This document shows, piece after piece, positions 15,152-23,139 of a stretch of 64,000 bases of DNA (positions are counted from its first letter, which is position 1; each line of letters starts with the position of its first letter). The notes under the pieces were generated by a model. It searched no databases. It worked only from the letters and a program-made list of their open reading frames with translations, and had not been told where the DNA came from. Both the position numbers and the translations under genes were made by a program. The stretch is from Paraburkholderia hiiakae (GTDB lineage Bacteria; Pseudomonadota; Gammaproteobacteria; Burkholderiales; Burkholderiaceae), in assembly GCF_904848665.1 (NCBI RefSeq), contig NZ_CAJHCQ010000002.1, positions 124,001 to 188,000 on the forward strand, written 5' to 3'.

Positions 15152-16669
15152 TCAGTCGTGGTTATCGCTCTGCCGTCCCAGTCCGCCAACTCGCAAGTAA
15201 TTCTCCAATGACGCTATCCGCTCAGTCGCGACGATGGCGCCGACATAACCGTCCGGGCGCACGAGTACCCAATCGCCGGACCGAAGCGCGTAGGCATCGC
15301 GGAAATGACCTCCATCATCGATGACATCGCCGCACACGCCAAAGGTATGAATGCGCAAACCTGGGCGCGGCGCCACCCGATCGCGTTCGACGTCGTAACC
15401 CAGGAGTGTCCAGTGAGTGCCCTTGAACAACTCGAAGAGACGCGTTGAATGGCCGGTTGCGCGACGAAGGGGAGCGTCGGGCGCGCGGTCGCCGGCGCGC
15501 AGGCCGGCAGAGCGTTCAGGACACTCCATCGCGAGCGAGGACCCGAAGTAGCCGATGTCGAGCTGCTGAACTTCACGGCCGCGCCGAAGCTCGCCCCGCT
15601 TCATCGCGTCGAGCAACTTCGTCGAAAGACCGAGCATGTCGGCTGCGACTGGCCGGCGTTCTTCCTCGTAGCTATCGAGAAGCCCGTCGGGAGCGCCTTC
15701 GATCACCGCCGCCAGCTTCCAGCCGAGGTTGTAGGCATCCTGGACGCTGGTATTGAGCCCTTGCCCGCCCGTCGGCGGATGAAGGTGCGCAGCGTCTCCG
15801 ACCAGAAACACGCGATTGTCCTGGTAGCGATCGGCAAGACGCGCGTTCATGGTGTAAGCGGACGCCCAGGATACCGATTGCACGCGGACATCGTGGCGGC
15901 CGGTGCGCTCGGCCACCATGGCAGTGAGGCCCGCGGACGAGAGATCGACATCGCCCTCTGACGGGACGGGCGCCTGTATCTGGAACAGGTCTGTGCCCGC
16001 GAGCGGGCATAGCGAAAGCTGCCGCTCCATCGACCCCTCGTTGAAGCGATGCCAGGCGTTGCGTTCCAGCCCCGTCAGGAAGACATCGGCCACGACGGCG
16101 CGCACGCCAAGTGTCTTACCCGGAAAACCGACGCCGAGCGCCGCGCGCACGAAGCTGCGCCCCCCGTCGGCGCCTGCCAGATAGCGCGCACGAACGATCT
16201 GTTCGCCGGCCTGATCGACAATGCGCGCCGCCACGCCGTCCTCGCCCTGCTCGACACCGACCAGTTCGCATCCATACTCGACCTGATGACCGAGTTCGGC
16301 GAGCCGTTCGCGCATGGCCATTTCGGTTAGAAACTGAGGAACGAGCAACGGCTGGCACCAGGGTTCGCTCGGCGTTGGGGATGCGTGCTCGATGATGTCC
16401 GACTCCACGTAGCTGCCGTCAGCACGATATTCGCGCTGCGGTGGATACGCGCCCCCCGCAACGACCACACGGTCGATGATGTCGAGGTCTTCGAATATTT
16501 CCTGTGTTCGCGGCTGAATGCCTTTGCCACGCGAACCCCGGAACGGTCCGTCATTCTTGTCCAGCAAGCGGAATGACACGTGTCGCCGCGCCAGTTCGAT
16601 GGCGAGCGTCAGCCCGGCGGCGCCCGCCCCGCTGATCAGGACATCGACAGCTGAAGTTCTCGTCATCAT
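15152..16669 (-). CDS. FAD-dependent aromatic monooxygenase (PheA/TfdB family)
   Basis: 505 residues from ATG at 16669. FAD-binding motif DVLISGAGAAGLTLAIELA (GxGxxG near residue 14), the GADGGRSFVR motif at about residue 165 and the second FAD motif RVFLVGDAAHLHPPTGGQGLN near residue 285. The C-terminal thioredoxin-like domain (LRAGDRAPDAPL onward) is typical of phenol/2-polyprenyl-6-methoxyphenol hydroxylase-type flavoproteins. Likely hydroxylates an aromatic or polyketide-like compound with NAD(P)H. Divergent from a MarR gene; a palindromic site begins 12 bp upstream of the start codon, suggesting ligand-relieved repression. Confidence 0.92.
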   Translation of the reverse strand: MMTRTSAVDVLISGAGAAGLTLAIELARRHVSFRLLDKNDGPFRGSRGKGIQPRTQEIFEDLDIIDRVVVAGGAYPPQREYRADGSYVESDIIEHASPTPSEPWCQPLLVPQFLTEMAMRERLAELGHQVEYGCELVGVEQGEDGVAARIVDQAGEQIVRARYLAGADGGRSFVRAALGVGFPGKTLGVRAVVADVFLTGLERNAWHRFNEGSMERQLSLCPLAGTDLFQIQAPVPSEGDVDLSSAGLTAMVAERTGRHDVRVQSVSWASAYTMNARLADRYQDNRVFLVGDAAHLHPPTGGQGLNTSVQDAYNLGWKLAAVIEGAPDGLLDSYEEERRPVAADMLGLSTKLLDAMKRGELRRGREVQQLDIGYFGSSLAMECPERSAGLRAGDRAPDAPLRRATGHSTRLFELFKGTHWTLLGYDVERDRVAPRPGLRIHTFGVCGDVIDDGGHFRDAYALRSGDWVLVRPDGYVGAIVATERIASLENYLRVGGLGRQSDNHD

Positions 16670-16680
16670 CCGCTCCGTTA

Positions 16681-16743
16681 TGTGTAATATGCACGCAACA
16701 GGAGGAATAGTATGTCGTCCAGAAAAAATGTGCAAGATACACA
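16681..16743. promoter_or_regulatory. Paired inverted operator sites for the divergent MarR regulator
   Basis: TGTGTAATATGCAC at 16681-16694 and its inverted near-copy GTGCAAGATACACA at 16730-16743 face each other. Each also has internal dyad symmetry (GTGTA/TGCAC). The first lies between the monooxygenase start and the marR ribosome site; the second lies inside marR codons 7-11. They probably mediate joint repression. Confidence 0.6.
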
Positions 16744-17203
16744 TATATCCGAACGCATCCGGGAATTGCACCTTGCGTTGATCAGCATCGTCAGCGTGAT
16801 GAACCGGCCCGAACTGGACGAGAAGATGGTCCGGGAGGCAGGCATTTCGCTCGATCGCGCATTGTTTCCGCTGCTGGTCCTGGTCGAGCGACTCGGCCCC
16901 ATCGGAGTGGTCGATCTTGCCGGACGCGTGGGACGCGACCACACCACGGTCAGCCGTCAGGTGGGAAAACTCGAGAGCCATGGTCTGGTCGAGCGGCGCG
17001 CGGGCGCCGAAGACGGCCGCGTTCGGCAAGTCGTCGTGACGCCCAAGGGCCAGGCGATGACCGACGCGGTGGATGCCGCACGCGATCGGCTGGGCCAATC
17101 GTTGTTCGCCCGCTGGGAGCAGACGGAAATCGACGAACTCGTGCGACTGATGCGCAAGTTCGCTGACGATATCGAAATCCAGGCTTCCGGTGCCGGGACG
17201 TGA
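16712..17203 (+). CDS. MarR-family transcription regulator
   Basis: 163 residues; start ATG at 16712 with a near-perfect GGAGGA ribosome site. Winged helix with GPIGVVDLAGRVGRDHTTVSRQVGKLE (recognition helix around residue 75) and wing AGAEDGRVRQVVVTPKG. Typical MarR dimerisation helices flank it. Adjacent and divergent to the FAD monooxygenase gene; autoregulation and repression of the monooxygenase are inferred from the two palindromic sites around its start. Confidence 0.93.
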   Translation: MSSRKNVQDTHISERIRELHLALISIVSVMNRPELDEKMVREAGISLDRALFPLLVLVERLGPIGVVDLAGRVGRDHTTVSRQVGKLESHGLVERRAGAEDGRVRQVVVTPKGQAMTDAVDAARDRLGQSLFARWEQTEIDELVRLMRKFADDIEIQASGAGT

Positions 17204-17264
17204 TTCGGCAGCGGACTCGGTCCAGCATCGGCGCGGCAACGCCAAGCCGTGCACAATACCCCCT

Positions 17265-17480
17265 ATGCAAGCCCCAGACCTCGAACGCCTCGTCACCCTC
17301 GCCATGCCCTTCGGCAAATACAAAGGCCGGCTCATCGCCGACTTGCCCGGGCATTACCTCAACTGGTTCGCCCGCGAAGGGTTCCCGCCGGGCGAAATTG
17401 GCCGGCTGCTCGCGCTGATGCACGAGTTGGACCATAACGGTCTGAAGGGCTTGCTCGAGCCGCTGCGCAAGCGCGCATAG
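17265..17480 (+). CDS. DUF3820 family small protein
   Basis: 71 residues from ATG at 17265. MPFGKYKGRLIADLPGHYLNWFAREGFPPGEIG is the DUF3820 signature (split as MPFGKYKGRLIADLP, HYLNWFAREGFPPGEIG), followed by a Leu-rich helix ending LLEPLRKRA. Family members are called putative quorum-sensing-regulated virulence factors, but no function is established. It follows marR by 61 bp on the same strand. Confidence 0.85.
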   Translation: MQAPDLERLVTLAMPFGKYKGRLIADLPGHYLNWFAREGFPPGEIGRLLALMHELDHNGLKGLLEPLRKRA

Positions 17481-17536
17481 CGCCACCCCGGCCCGGCGCA
17501 CAATGCCCGGGCGAATCTCTTGCGAGGTAGGGCGAC

Positions 17537-17947
17537 ATGGCCAGATTTCAGCCCGACGGATGGCATACCGTCACGCCCCGAATCGTCGTGCGGGACGCGG
17601 AAAACCTGATCGCGTTCATCAAGACGGTGTTTCAGGCGCAGGGCGAATTCCGTCACGGGCTGCCTGCCGAAATCAGGATCGGCGATTCCGTCGTCATGGT
17701 CAGCGGGTCGGAAGGCCTTCGCGATCCGATGCCGGCATTCCTGTATGTCTACGTCGAGGACACCGATTCGACCTACCAGAGAGCGATGGCGGCAAATGCG
17801 ATCTCGCTCGAGCTTCCGACCGACTTGCCCTACGGCGACAGGCGCGCGATGGTCAGAGATCCGTGGGGAAACACCTGGCAGATCGCCACACATCAGCGCG
17901 ACCTCCCGGCTGCCGAGATCCGTTCAAGGTTGGCCAACGAAGGTTAG
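17537..17947 (+). CDS. VOC-family (PhnB/glyoxalase-like) protein
   Basis: 136 residues. Begins with TVTPRIVVRDAENLIAFIKTVF and contains EIRIGDSVVMVSG, FLYVYVEDTD and the closing MVRDPWGNTWQIATH, the pattern of PhnB-like members of the vicinal-oxygen-chelate superfamily. Metal ligands are not all evident from sequence, so enzymatic activity is unproven. Plus strand, 56 bp after the DUF3820 gene and convergent with the purA-like gene. Confidence 0.88.
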   Translation: MARFQPDGWHTVTPRIVVRDAENLIAFIKTVFQAQGEFRHGLPAEIRIGDSVVMVSGSEGLRDPMPAFLYVYVEDTDSTYQRAMAANAISLELPTDLPYGDRRAMVRDPWGNTWQIATHQRDLPAAEIRSRLANEG

Positions 17948-18011
17948 GCCAACATTTTGCGGAGCATGGCTGCTTGCCAGGACTCGCCGGTCAAATGCCC
18001 GTGCCGTTCGA

Positions 18012-19295
18012 TTACGCGAATGGGGGTTGCAGGACAATGGCATCATCGCGTTCAGGGCCGGTCGTGACCATCGCCACGGGAACGCCGACTTCGTTCTGAA
18101 TCGCATCGATCAGCGCCGCTGCCTGCGGTGGCAGGTCGCCATACGAGCGCACGCCCCGGGTCGAACCCACCCAACCATCGAAGCGCCTGAGGACCGGCTG
18201 AAGGCGTTGCTGCTCGGCGTTCGTGGACGGCATGTAGTCGATGCGCGCCCCATCGAGCATGTAGCCCACACATAGCTGCACCGACTCGAAGCCATCGAGC
18301 ACATCGAGCTTGGTTAGCGCCAGCTGGTTGATGCCCGCGACTTTGCAGCTCTGACGCAGCTGTACGGTGTCCAGCCAACCGCAGCGGCGCGGGCGGCCGG
18401 TGTTGACTCCGTACTCGCCGCCGCGCTCCCTGAGTTCGTCACCGAGCGCTCCGTCCAGTTCCGATGTGAACGGGCCTTCGCCAACACGCGTTGCATAGAC
18501 CTTGCTGACACCCAGCACGCGCCCGAGGTGCGACGGCGCAATGCCGGCGCCGCTGGCCGCGCCGGCGGCGATAGTGCTCGATGATGTGACGTAGGGGTAG
18601 CTGCCCCAATCCACGTCCAGCATGACCGCTTGCGAGCCTTCGAAAACCACGCGTTTGCCCGACGAATGGGCGTGGTCGAGCTGTTCCCAGACACGGCCCA
18701 CGAACGGCAGGATGCGTGGCGCCATGGCAAGCAGGTCGTTCAACATTGGGTCGCGCGGGAATGGCTCCTGGCCCGAACCGCGAAGCCACGCGTTATGGTG
18801 CTCGAGCAAGACGTCGAGTTTCTGGGCCAGAAGTTCCGGTTCGGCAAGATCGCACACGCGCAAGCCGCGGCGCCCAACCTTGTCTTCGTATGCCGGACCA
18901 ATGCCGCGCAGGGTGGTGCCAAGCGGCTTTGCGCGCATTCGTTCCTGGGCAGCGTCGATCGCGCGATGGACTGGCAGGACCAACGTAGCCGTCTCGGCGA
19001 TTTGAAGCACCTCAGGCGTCACGCGAATGCCCATCGCAGCCATACGGTCGATCTCCGCGAGAAGCGCCTCGGGGTCGAGCGCGACGCCGTTGCCGATCAG
19101 GCCGAGCTTCCCGCGCACCACACCGCTCGGGAGCAGTGCCAGCTTGTACGTTCGGCCATCCACCACCAGCGTGTGCCCGGCGTTGTGCCCACCGTTGTAA
19201 CGAACGACGATGTCCGCCTTCTCTGCGAGCCAGTCCACGATCCGGCCCTTTCCCTCATCGCCCCACTGCGCGCCGACCACGACGACATTCGACAT
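18012..19295 (-). CDS. purA: Adenylosuccinate synthetase, probably a paralogue
   Basis: 427 residues, normal family length. P-loop-like QWGDEGKGR (catalytic Asp of GDEGKG), YNGGHNAGHTLV with the catalytic His, KPLGTTLRGIGPAYEDK, GEGPFTSEL and the GTP-binding VTTGPERDD are all present. It should ligate IMP and Asp with GTP. In burkholderia the housekeeping purA normally lies in an hfq-hflX-hflK-hflC-hisZ neighbourhood. Here the gene stands alone, divergent from a GcvA-like LysR gene, which suggests a second, conditionally expressed copy. Whether it is the only copy cannot be seen from this window. Confidence 0.9.
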   Translation of the reverse strand: MSNVVVVGAQWGDEGKGRIVDWLAEKADIVVRYNGGHNAGHTLVVDGRTYKLALLPSGVVRGKLGLIGNGVALDPEALLAEIDRMAAMGIRVTPEVLQIAETATLVLPVHRAIDAAQERMRAKPLGTTLRGIGPAYEDKVGRRGLRVCDLAEPELLAQKLDVLLEHHNAWLRGSGQEPFPRDPMLNDLLAMAPRILPFVGRVWEQLDHAHSSGKRVVFEGSQAVMLDVDWGSYPYVTSSSTIAAGAASGAGIAPSHLGRVLGVSKVYATRVGEGPFTSELDGALGDELRERGGEYGVNTGRPRRCGWLDTVQLRQSCKVAGINQLALTKLDVLDGFESVQLCVGYMLDGARIDYMPSTNAEQQRLQPVLRRFDGWVGSTRGVRSYGDLPPQAAALIDAIQNEVGVPVAMVTTGPERDDAIVLQPPFA

Positions 19296-19438
19296 GCGAT
19301 ATTTCCCCTGGTGAGTAAATCGAACAGATCCAGAACAGGAGCTGCTGCAAAGGGGCTCAATATAGGTCTACGCAGCTGCCATGAAAAGCGATGTAAACTC
19401 ACCTAATCTGTCAGGAAAAATCACATAGGATTCGGGTT

Positions 19439-20338
19439 ATGTCTCGTCGTCTGCCGCCGTTGAACGCGCTGCGCGTATTCGAAGCCGCCGCTCGCGTGGA
19501 GAGTTTTTCAGCGGCAGCCGAGGCGCTTTGTGTCACGCACGGGGCCGTTAGCCGGCAAGTGCGGCAACTGGAGGACTGGCTCGGACTCGACCTGTTTGAG
19601 CGTCGCGGCCGCAGAGTCGTATTGACAGCATCGGGGCGCGCTTACCTGGCCGAGGTATCCGCGGCGCTGGACCGCATCGCGCTCGCGACCAGTGAGCAAC
19701 TCCGGGCCACCCGAGCGCAGATCGTGAGGGTCAATGCGCCCACGACTTTCGCGTTGCGCTGGCTGTTGCCGCAGCTTTCCAGCTTCCAGTTGACCAATCC
19801 GGCGGTGGAAGTGCGGCTGACGACTTCGGATGAGCCGATCGAAAAGCTGGGCGATGAATGCGATGTGGCGATTCGCGGCAGCGAGCAGAAGTCGGCGGGG
19901 TATGCGGTCAAGGAGTTCTTATCGGAAGTCCGGCTGCCGGTTTGCTCACCCAGGCTGCTGGAAACGCACCCGATACACGACGTCCCGGATCTCGCGCACC
20001 ACACCCTGCTTCACACGGCGACCTATCCCGGCCTTTGGGCGCAATGGCTTGTGGCGAGCGGTAACCCAGGGCTTGCTCCTCGCCATTCCCAGCAACTGGA
20101 TCACTTCTATTTGACCCTGCAAGCCGCCATCGATGGTCTGGGTATTGCAATGGGTCCGACCGCCCTTGTCGCACTCGATGTCAAAGAGGGCCGCCTCGTG
20201 TTTCCCTTCGACGGCCCCGCCCTGCCGGCATGGCGCTACTGCAGCTATGTGCGCGATGCGCGCATCGAGGACCCTGCTATCAATACCTTTCTGGCGTGGT
20301 TGCGCGAACTCGGGCAGCGCTTTTCACATCATGCGTAG
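19439..20338 (+). CDS. LysR-family regulator (GcvA-like)
   Basis: 299 residues. N-terminal HTH: LPPLNALRVFEAAARVESFSAAAEAL and VTHGAVSRQVRQLEDWLG, close to GcvA/AmpR-type regulators. Effector-binding domain from about residue 92 (RVNAPTTFALRWLLPQLSSF). Divergent from the purA-like gene with 143 bp between, the usual LysR arrangement, so that gene is the likely target. Confidence 0.92.
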   Translation: MSRRLPPLNALRVFEAAARVESFSAAAEALCVTHGAVSRQVRQLEDWLGLDLFERRGRRVVLTASGRAYLAEVSAALDRIALATSEQLRATRAQIVRVNAPTTFALRWLLPQLSSFQLTNPAVEVRLTTSDEPIEKLGDECDVAIRGSEQKSAGYAVKEFLSEVRLPVCSPRLLETHPIHDVPDLAHHTLLHTATYPGLWAQWLVASGNPGLAPRHSQQLDHFYLTLQAAIDGLGIAMGPTALVALDVKEGRLVFPFDGPALPAWRYCSYVRDARIEDPAINTFLAWLRELGQRFSHHA

Positions 20339-20391
20339 CGAGGGTGGCGCATCGTCTGTTTCCGCGCTCACGGGTTGACAGCCTGAATTCG

Positions 20392-20412
20392 ATGCTTTAA
20401 AAAGTAAAGCAT
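20392..20412. promoter_or_regulatory. Palindrome overlapping the start codon of the HxlR-type gene
   Basis: Perfect 8-bp arms ATGCTTTA (20392-20399) and TAAAGCAT (20405-20412) with spacer AAAAG. The right arm contains the start ATG of the regulator at 20411. Binding here would block translation or transcription start, pointing to autoregulation. Confidence 0.6.
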
Positions 20413-20779
20413 GAAGATTCCACGACCAGGACAACCCGTTCGCGGCTCGACAACCGGACGGCCGATCATGGTCGTGCTGGACCTGCTCGGGCGGCGGACC
20501 GCACTGCGGATACTGTGGGAACTCCGTGACGAGGCGTTGACGTTTCGCGCGCTGCAGGAAGCCTGCGACACCAATGCCCGCCTGCTCAATACTCGCCTCG
20601 CGGAATTGAGAGCGTCCGGTCTCGTCGAGCACGGCGAAGGTGGTTATCAGATGACGGCAGAAGGCAGGAAGCTCAGGGCCGCATTGCAGCCGCTGCAGGC
20701 TTGGGCCCGACAATGGGCCGAACGCGACCCGCAGGGGTTCGAAGCGGCTGATCGCGATCACGCGGGCCGCGAGGCGTGA
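20411..20779 (+). CDS. HxlR-type winged-helix regulator
   Basis: 122 residues. VVLDLLGRRTALRILWELRDEALTFRALQEACDTNARLLNTRLAEL (read as successive helices) followed by wing SGLVEHGEGGYQMTAEGRKL. This is the HxlR/DUF24-like arrangement, but it lacks the N-terminal Cys often used for redox sensing. A palindrome overlaps its start. It precedes the MFS transporter gene by 130 bp on the same strand, so it may control that transporter. Confidence 0.85.
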   Translation: MKIPRPGQPVRGSTTGRPIMVVLDLLGRRTALRILWELRDEALTFRALQEACDTNARLLNTRLAELRASGLVEHGEGGYQMTAEGRKLRAALQPLQAWARQWAERDPQGFEAADRDHAGREA

Positions 20780-20909
20780 TTCCTCAGGTGCCCGAACTAT
20801 TCTCGCAGTGACGTGCACAAGGCTTGCGCGTCGGCATCGCTACGAGCGGGTTCGGGACGCCTTCGCACCGCACGCGAGCCACGTTCCGCACGACCCAGGG
20901 AGTTGAACG

Positions 20910-22301
20910 ATGTTGCACAACGTGAACCATCTCCGCTGGAAGATTGTGGCATTGCTCGTCGCGCCGCTGACGTTCGTGATGACGCTCGACCGCACAGCCA
21001 TGGCTGTGGCAGCCCCGACGATCCAGAACGAACTGGGCCTGTCGATCGTCGAGATGTCGATGATTCTCACGATCTACTTCTGGGCCTATGCAATCGGGCA
21101 GATACCGGCCGGCCGCGCCGCCGAACGCTTCGGGTCGCGTAAGGTGCTGTTCGGCACGAGCACGCTCTGGTCGCTCATGATGCTCGCCACGCCCCTGGGC
21201 ACCTCGTTCGCCTGGCTCTTCGGGTGCCGCCTCGTGCTGGGCGGGGCGCAATCGGCGGACTGGTCGAGCAGTGTCGTCGCGCTCAAGCGCTGGGTTCCGG
21301 CCAGCGAGCGCGCGAAAGGCAACGCACTGCTGCTCGCGGGACTCTATCTCGGCCCGATCATTTCGGCGCCGCTTACGGCGTGGACCATCTCGCGGTTCGG
21401 GTGGCACGCCGTTTTCCATGGATTCGGCGCGCTGGGCCTGCTGCTCGGCGCGATCTGGTGGTTCGGCTACCGCGATACGCCGGCAGCGCATCCGCTCATC
21501 ACAAAGGAAGAGGTCGAGTACATCGCAGCCGGCCAGCCACCTGAACACACCGCAGCCAGGGGCGCGCTCAGGCGCTGTCTGCGGCAGTGGCGCTTCTGGA
21601 TCTTCGGTGTGCAGTACTTCCTGCTGGTGCTCATCCAGAGTTTCTATACGACGTGGCTGCCAACGTACCTCATGCGCGCGCGCGGGCTTTCGCTCAAGGC
21701 GATGGGTCTGTACGCATCGTTGCCGTGGGTGGCTGTGTTCGTGGCAGTGTTCGCCGCAGGGGCATTCAGCGACTGGCTGCTCAGAAAGACGGGCTCGGTC
21801 TATCGGGCGCGCACGCCCGTTGCGGTGAGCGGATTTCTCGTGAGCGCGCTTGCGTTGGCGGCGGCCTCGCGAGCGGATTCGATTACCGCGGTGATCGGCT
21901 TGCTGTGCCTGTCCTTTGCCGCGGTGGGATTCGTGCAGGTGGTCGTCTGGTCTGCCACGCAGGATCTCGGGCGCGAGTTTGCCGGCGTCATGTCGGGATG
22001 GACGAACGTGTGGGGGGCCCTGTCGAACGTCGCGGGTCCCATGACGCTGGCGCTGGTCGTCAAGGTCACGCATAGCTGGGGAAGCGGCATGATCGTGATC
22101 GGCGCGGCGGCCGCTTGCGGAGCGCTGCTATGGCTGTTCGTGCATCCCGAGCGCCCCTTGCTACGTGACGACGTGGGTGGCCCGCCAGCTCCCGTGGAAA
22201 CGGGCGCAACAACAGACGCGATCGGGACCGCGGGGGTTTCGCGCAACGATGCGCGCGAAACCGATGCTGATGCCGGACAGGTGTCCGAGCAGAACGGCTG
22301 A
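20910..22301 (+). CDS. MFS transporter, anion:cation symporter type
   Basis: 463 residues with about 12 hydrophobic helices. N-half has FVMTLDRTAMAVAAPTIQNELG and the loop 2-3 motif GRAAERFGSRKVLFG (MFS motif A). Central cytoplasmic loop about residues 185-225. C-half includes GAFSDWLLRKTGSVYRAR. The closest general group is the ACS family (tartrate/hexuronate/4-hydroxyphenylacetate-like uptake). A polar Thr/Asp-rich tail follows the last helix. GGAG-like site upstream. Substrate unknown. Confidence 0.9.
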   Translation: MLHNVNHLRWKIVALLVAPLTFVMTLDRTAMAVAAPTIQNELGLSIVEMSMILTIYFWAYAIGQIPAGRAAERFGSRKVLFGTSTLWSLMMLATPLGTSFAWLFGCRLVLGGAQSADWSSSVVALKRWVPASERAKGNALLLAGLYLGPIISAPLTAWTISRFGWHAVFHGFGALGLLLGAIWWFGYRDTPAAHPLITKEEVEYIAAGQPPEHTAARGALRRCLRQWRFWIFGVQYFLLVLIQSFYTTWLPTYLMRARGLSLKAMGLYASLPWVAVFVAVFAAGAFSDWLLRKTGSVYRARTPVAVSGFLVSALALAAASRADSITAVIGLLCLSFAAVGFVQVVVWSATQDLGREFAGVMSGWTNVWGALSNVAGPMTLALVVKVTHSWGSGMIVIGAAAACGALLWLFVHPERPLLRDDVGGPPAPVETGATTDAIGTAGVSRNDARETDADAGQVSEQNG

Positions 22302-22896
22302 AAAGATCCATCGTTGCCGTCGCGAAGCCGGTACTCGAATAAGTTGATTCGTCAACTTGATATCTGGGTGCGCATCCGGTTGCTCTGAATGCGGCGGGCA
22401 TATCCTTGCTGCGCGTCTTGACGCACGCGGAGGCGCCCGACCGATCGAATACGGCAAGTGGCTTACGCATCGGGCTGAATGAGACCCTCACCATGCCGTC
22501 AATCAGAGCGATGGCAATCAACGTTGATCGCCCCAGTCCAGGAACGACAAGATACCTCCCGACTGCCTCCCCTGCCTGGATATCGGACCAAAGTCCCATT
22601 GTGCTCCACCCGGGTGGCGACCAGACTTGAGCAAAGGTGGCCACGGCAGCCATGTGGGCTCGCAATCCGCTGACAACTGGCACGAGCGAGCCGGCGCCAT
22701 ATGCCGGCCTGTTCGCGACCTGGTGGTCCCGGCTCCCCTCCTGTCGCGCGCAGATTCTCGTGGCTCCACGCCGGCGGCTGAATGGGACGTTGCGTAGCGA
22801 CGCGGACGCTCGCGCGCTGCGCGCCTCTGCCGCGCCCGTGAACTGCTGAGTCAGACGAATGACGATGCGCAGCGCGCTCGGTCCGTCGAATGTCTG
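22302..22896. other. Gene-free interval containing repeat copy 1
   Basis: About 600 bp after the MFS gene. It contains a 51-bp segment (22578-22628) related to one at 29752-29802. A minus-strand frame through it is open for about 130 codons before the MFS gene, but resembles no family I know. No RNA gene or terminator seen. The interval looks like worn-down DNA leading into the RND relic. Confidence 0.5.
22578..22628 (+). repeat. 51-bp repeat, copy 1
   Basis: 39 of 51 positions match 29752-29802 without gaps, including an 18-bp identical start GGATATCGGACCAAAGTC and the shared ends CATTG and AGACTT. The two copies bracket the pqiABC2/patatin segment. Possibly the end of a vanished mobile element; not identified. 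Confidence 0.55.
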
Positions 22897-23139
22897 AACG
22901 TCGAGGAGCAGGTGAACGGTGCAGACCCCATGATATGTATGTATTCGTCGAGTTCATCGACCGCCAACCCGACGCTCAACGTTTTGTTCGAAATTGGCGC
23001 GAATCCGGAACTCACGCAAGCGGACGTGCAAAACCGTGTGTGCCTCGTGTTGCCACGAACGCCACGGCAGGTTGAGTCCCAGGGCATCCAGGTCCAGAAG
23101 AAGTCGAGCGCATTCATTGCTGCACAGGTGCCGCAATGA
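22897..23139 (+). pseudogene. Fragment of an RND efflux pump (AcrB/MexF-type) inner-membrane protein
   Basis: Translates in one frame as EEQVNGADPMICMYSSSSST..., then NPELTQADVQNRVC and VESQGIQVQKKSSAFI. This matches residues about 70-145 of the intact RND transporter at 31446-34664 (EQQVNGADNMIYMYSSGSST, NPELAQVDVQNRVN, VQSQGIQVQKKSNAFM), and DNA similarity is obvious. Everything upstream and downstream of the pump is missing. Substitutions at normally conserved positions (Gly to Ser, Asn to Cys) indicate decay. Its final TGA overlaps the pqiA2 ATG as ATGA, so if translated from the in-frame ATG at 22912 (75 codons) it could couple to pqiA2. Confidence 0.85.

Noticed and set aside
20784..22073. 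Long open frame on the minus strand opposite the MFS transporter
   Set aside because: Low-complexity Arg/His/Glu-rich translation, typical shadow of a high-GC gene; the plus strand encodes an unmistakable 12-helix transporter.
22066..22683. Minus-strand frame of about 205 codons across repeat copy 1 and the MFS 3' end
   Set aside because: Its first 110 residues look somewhat protein-like but match no family, and the rest is antisense to the MFS gene; the repeat copy at 29752 has a stop in the matching frame.
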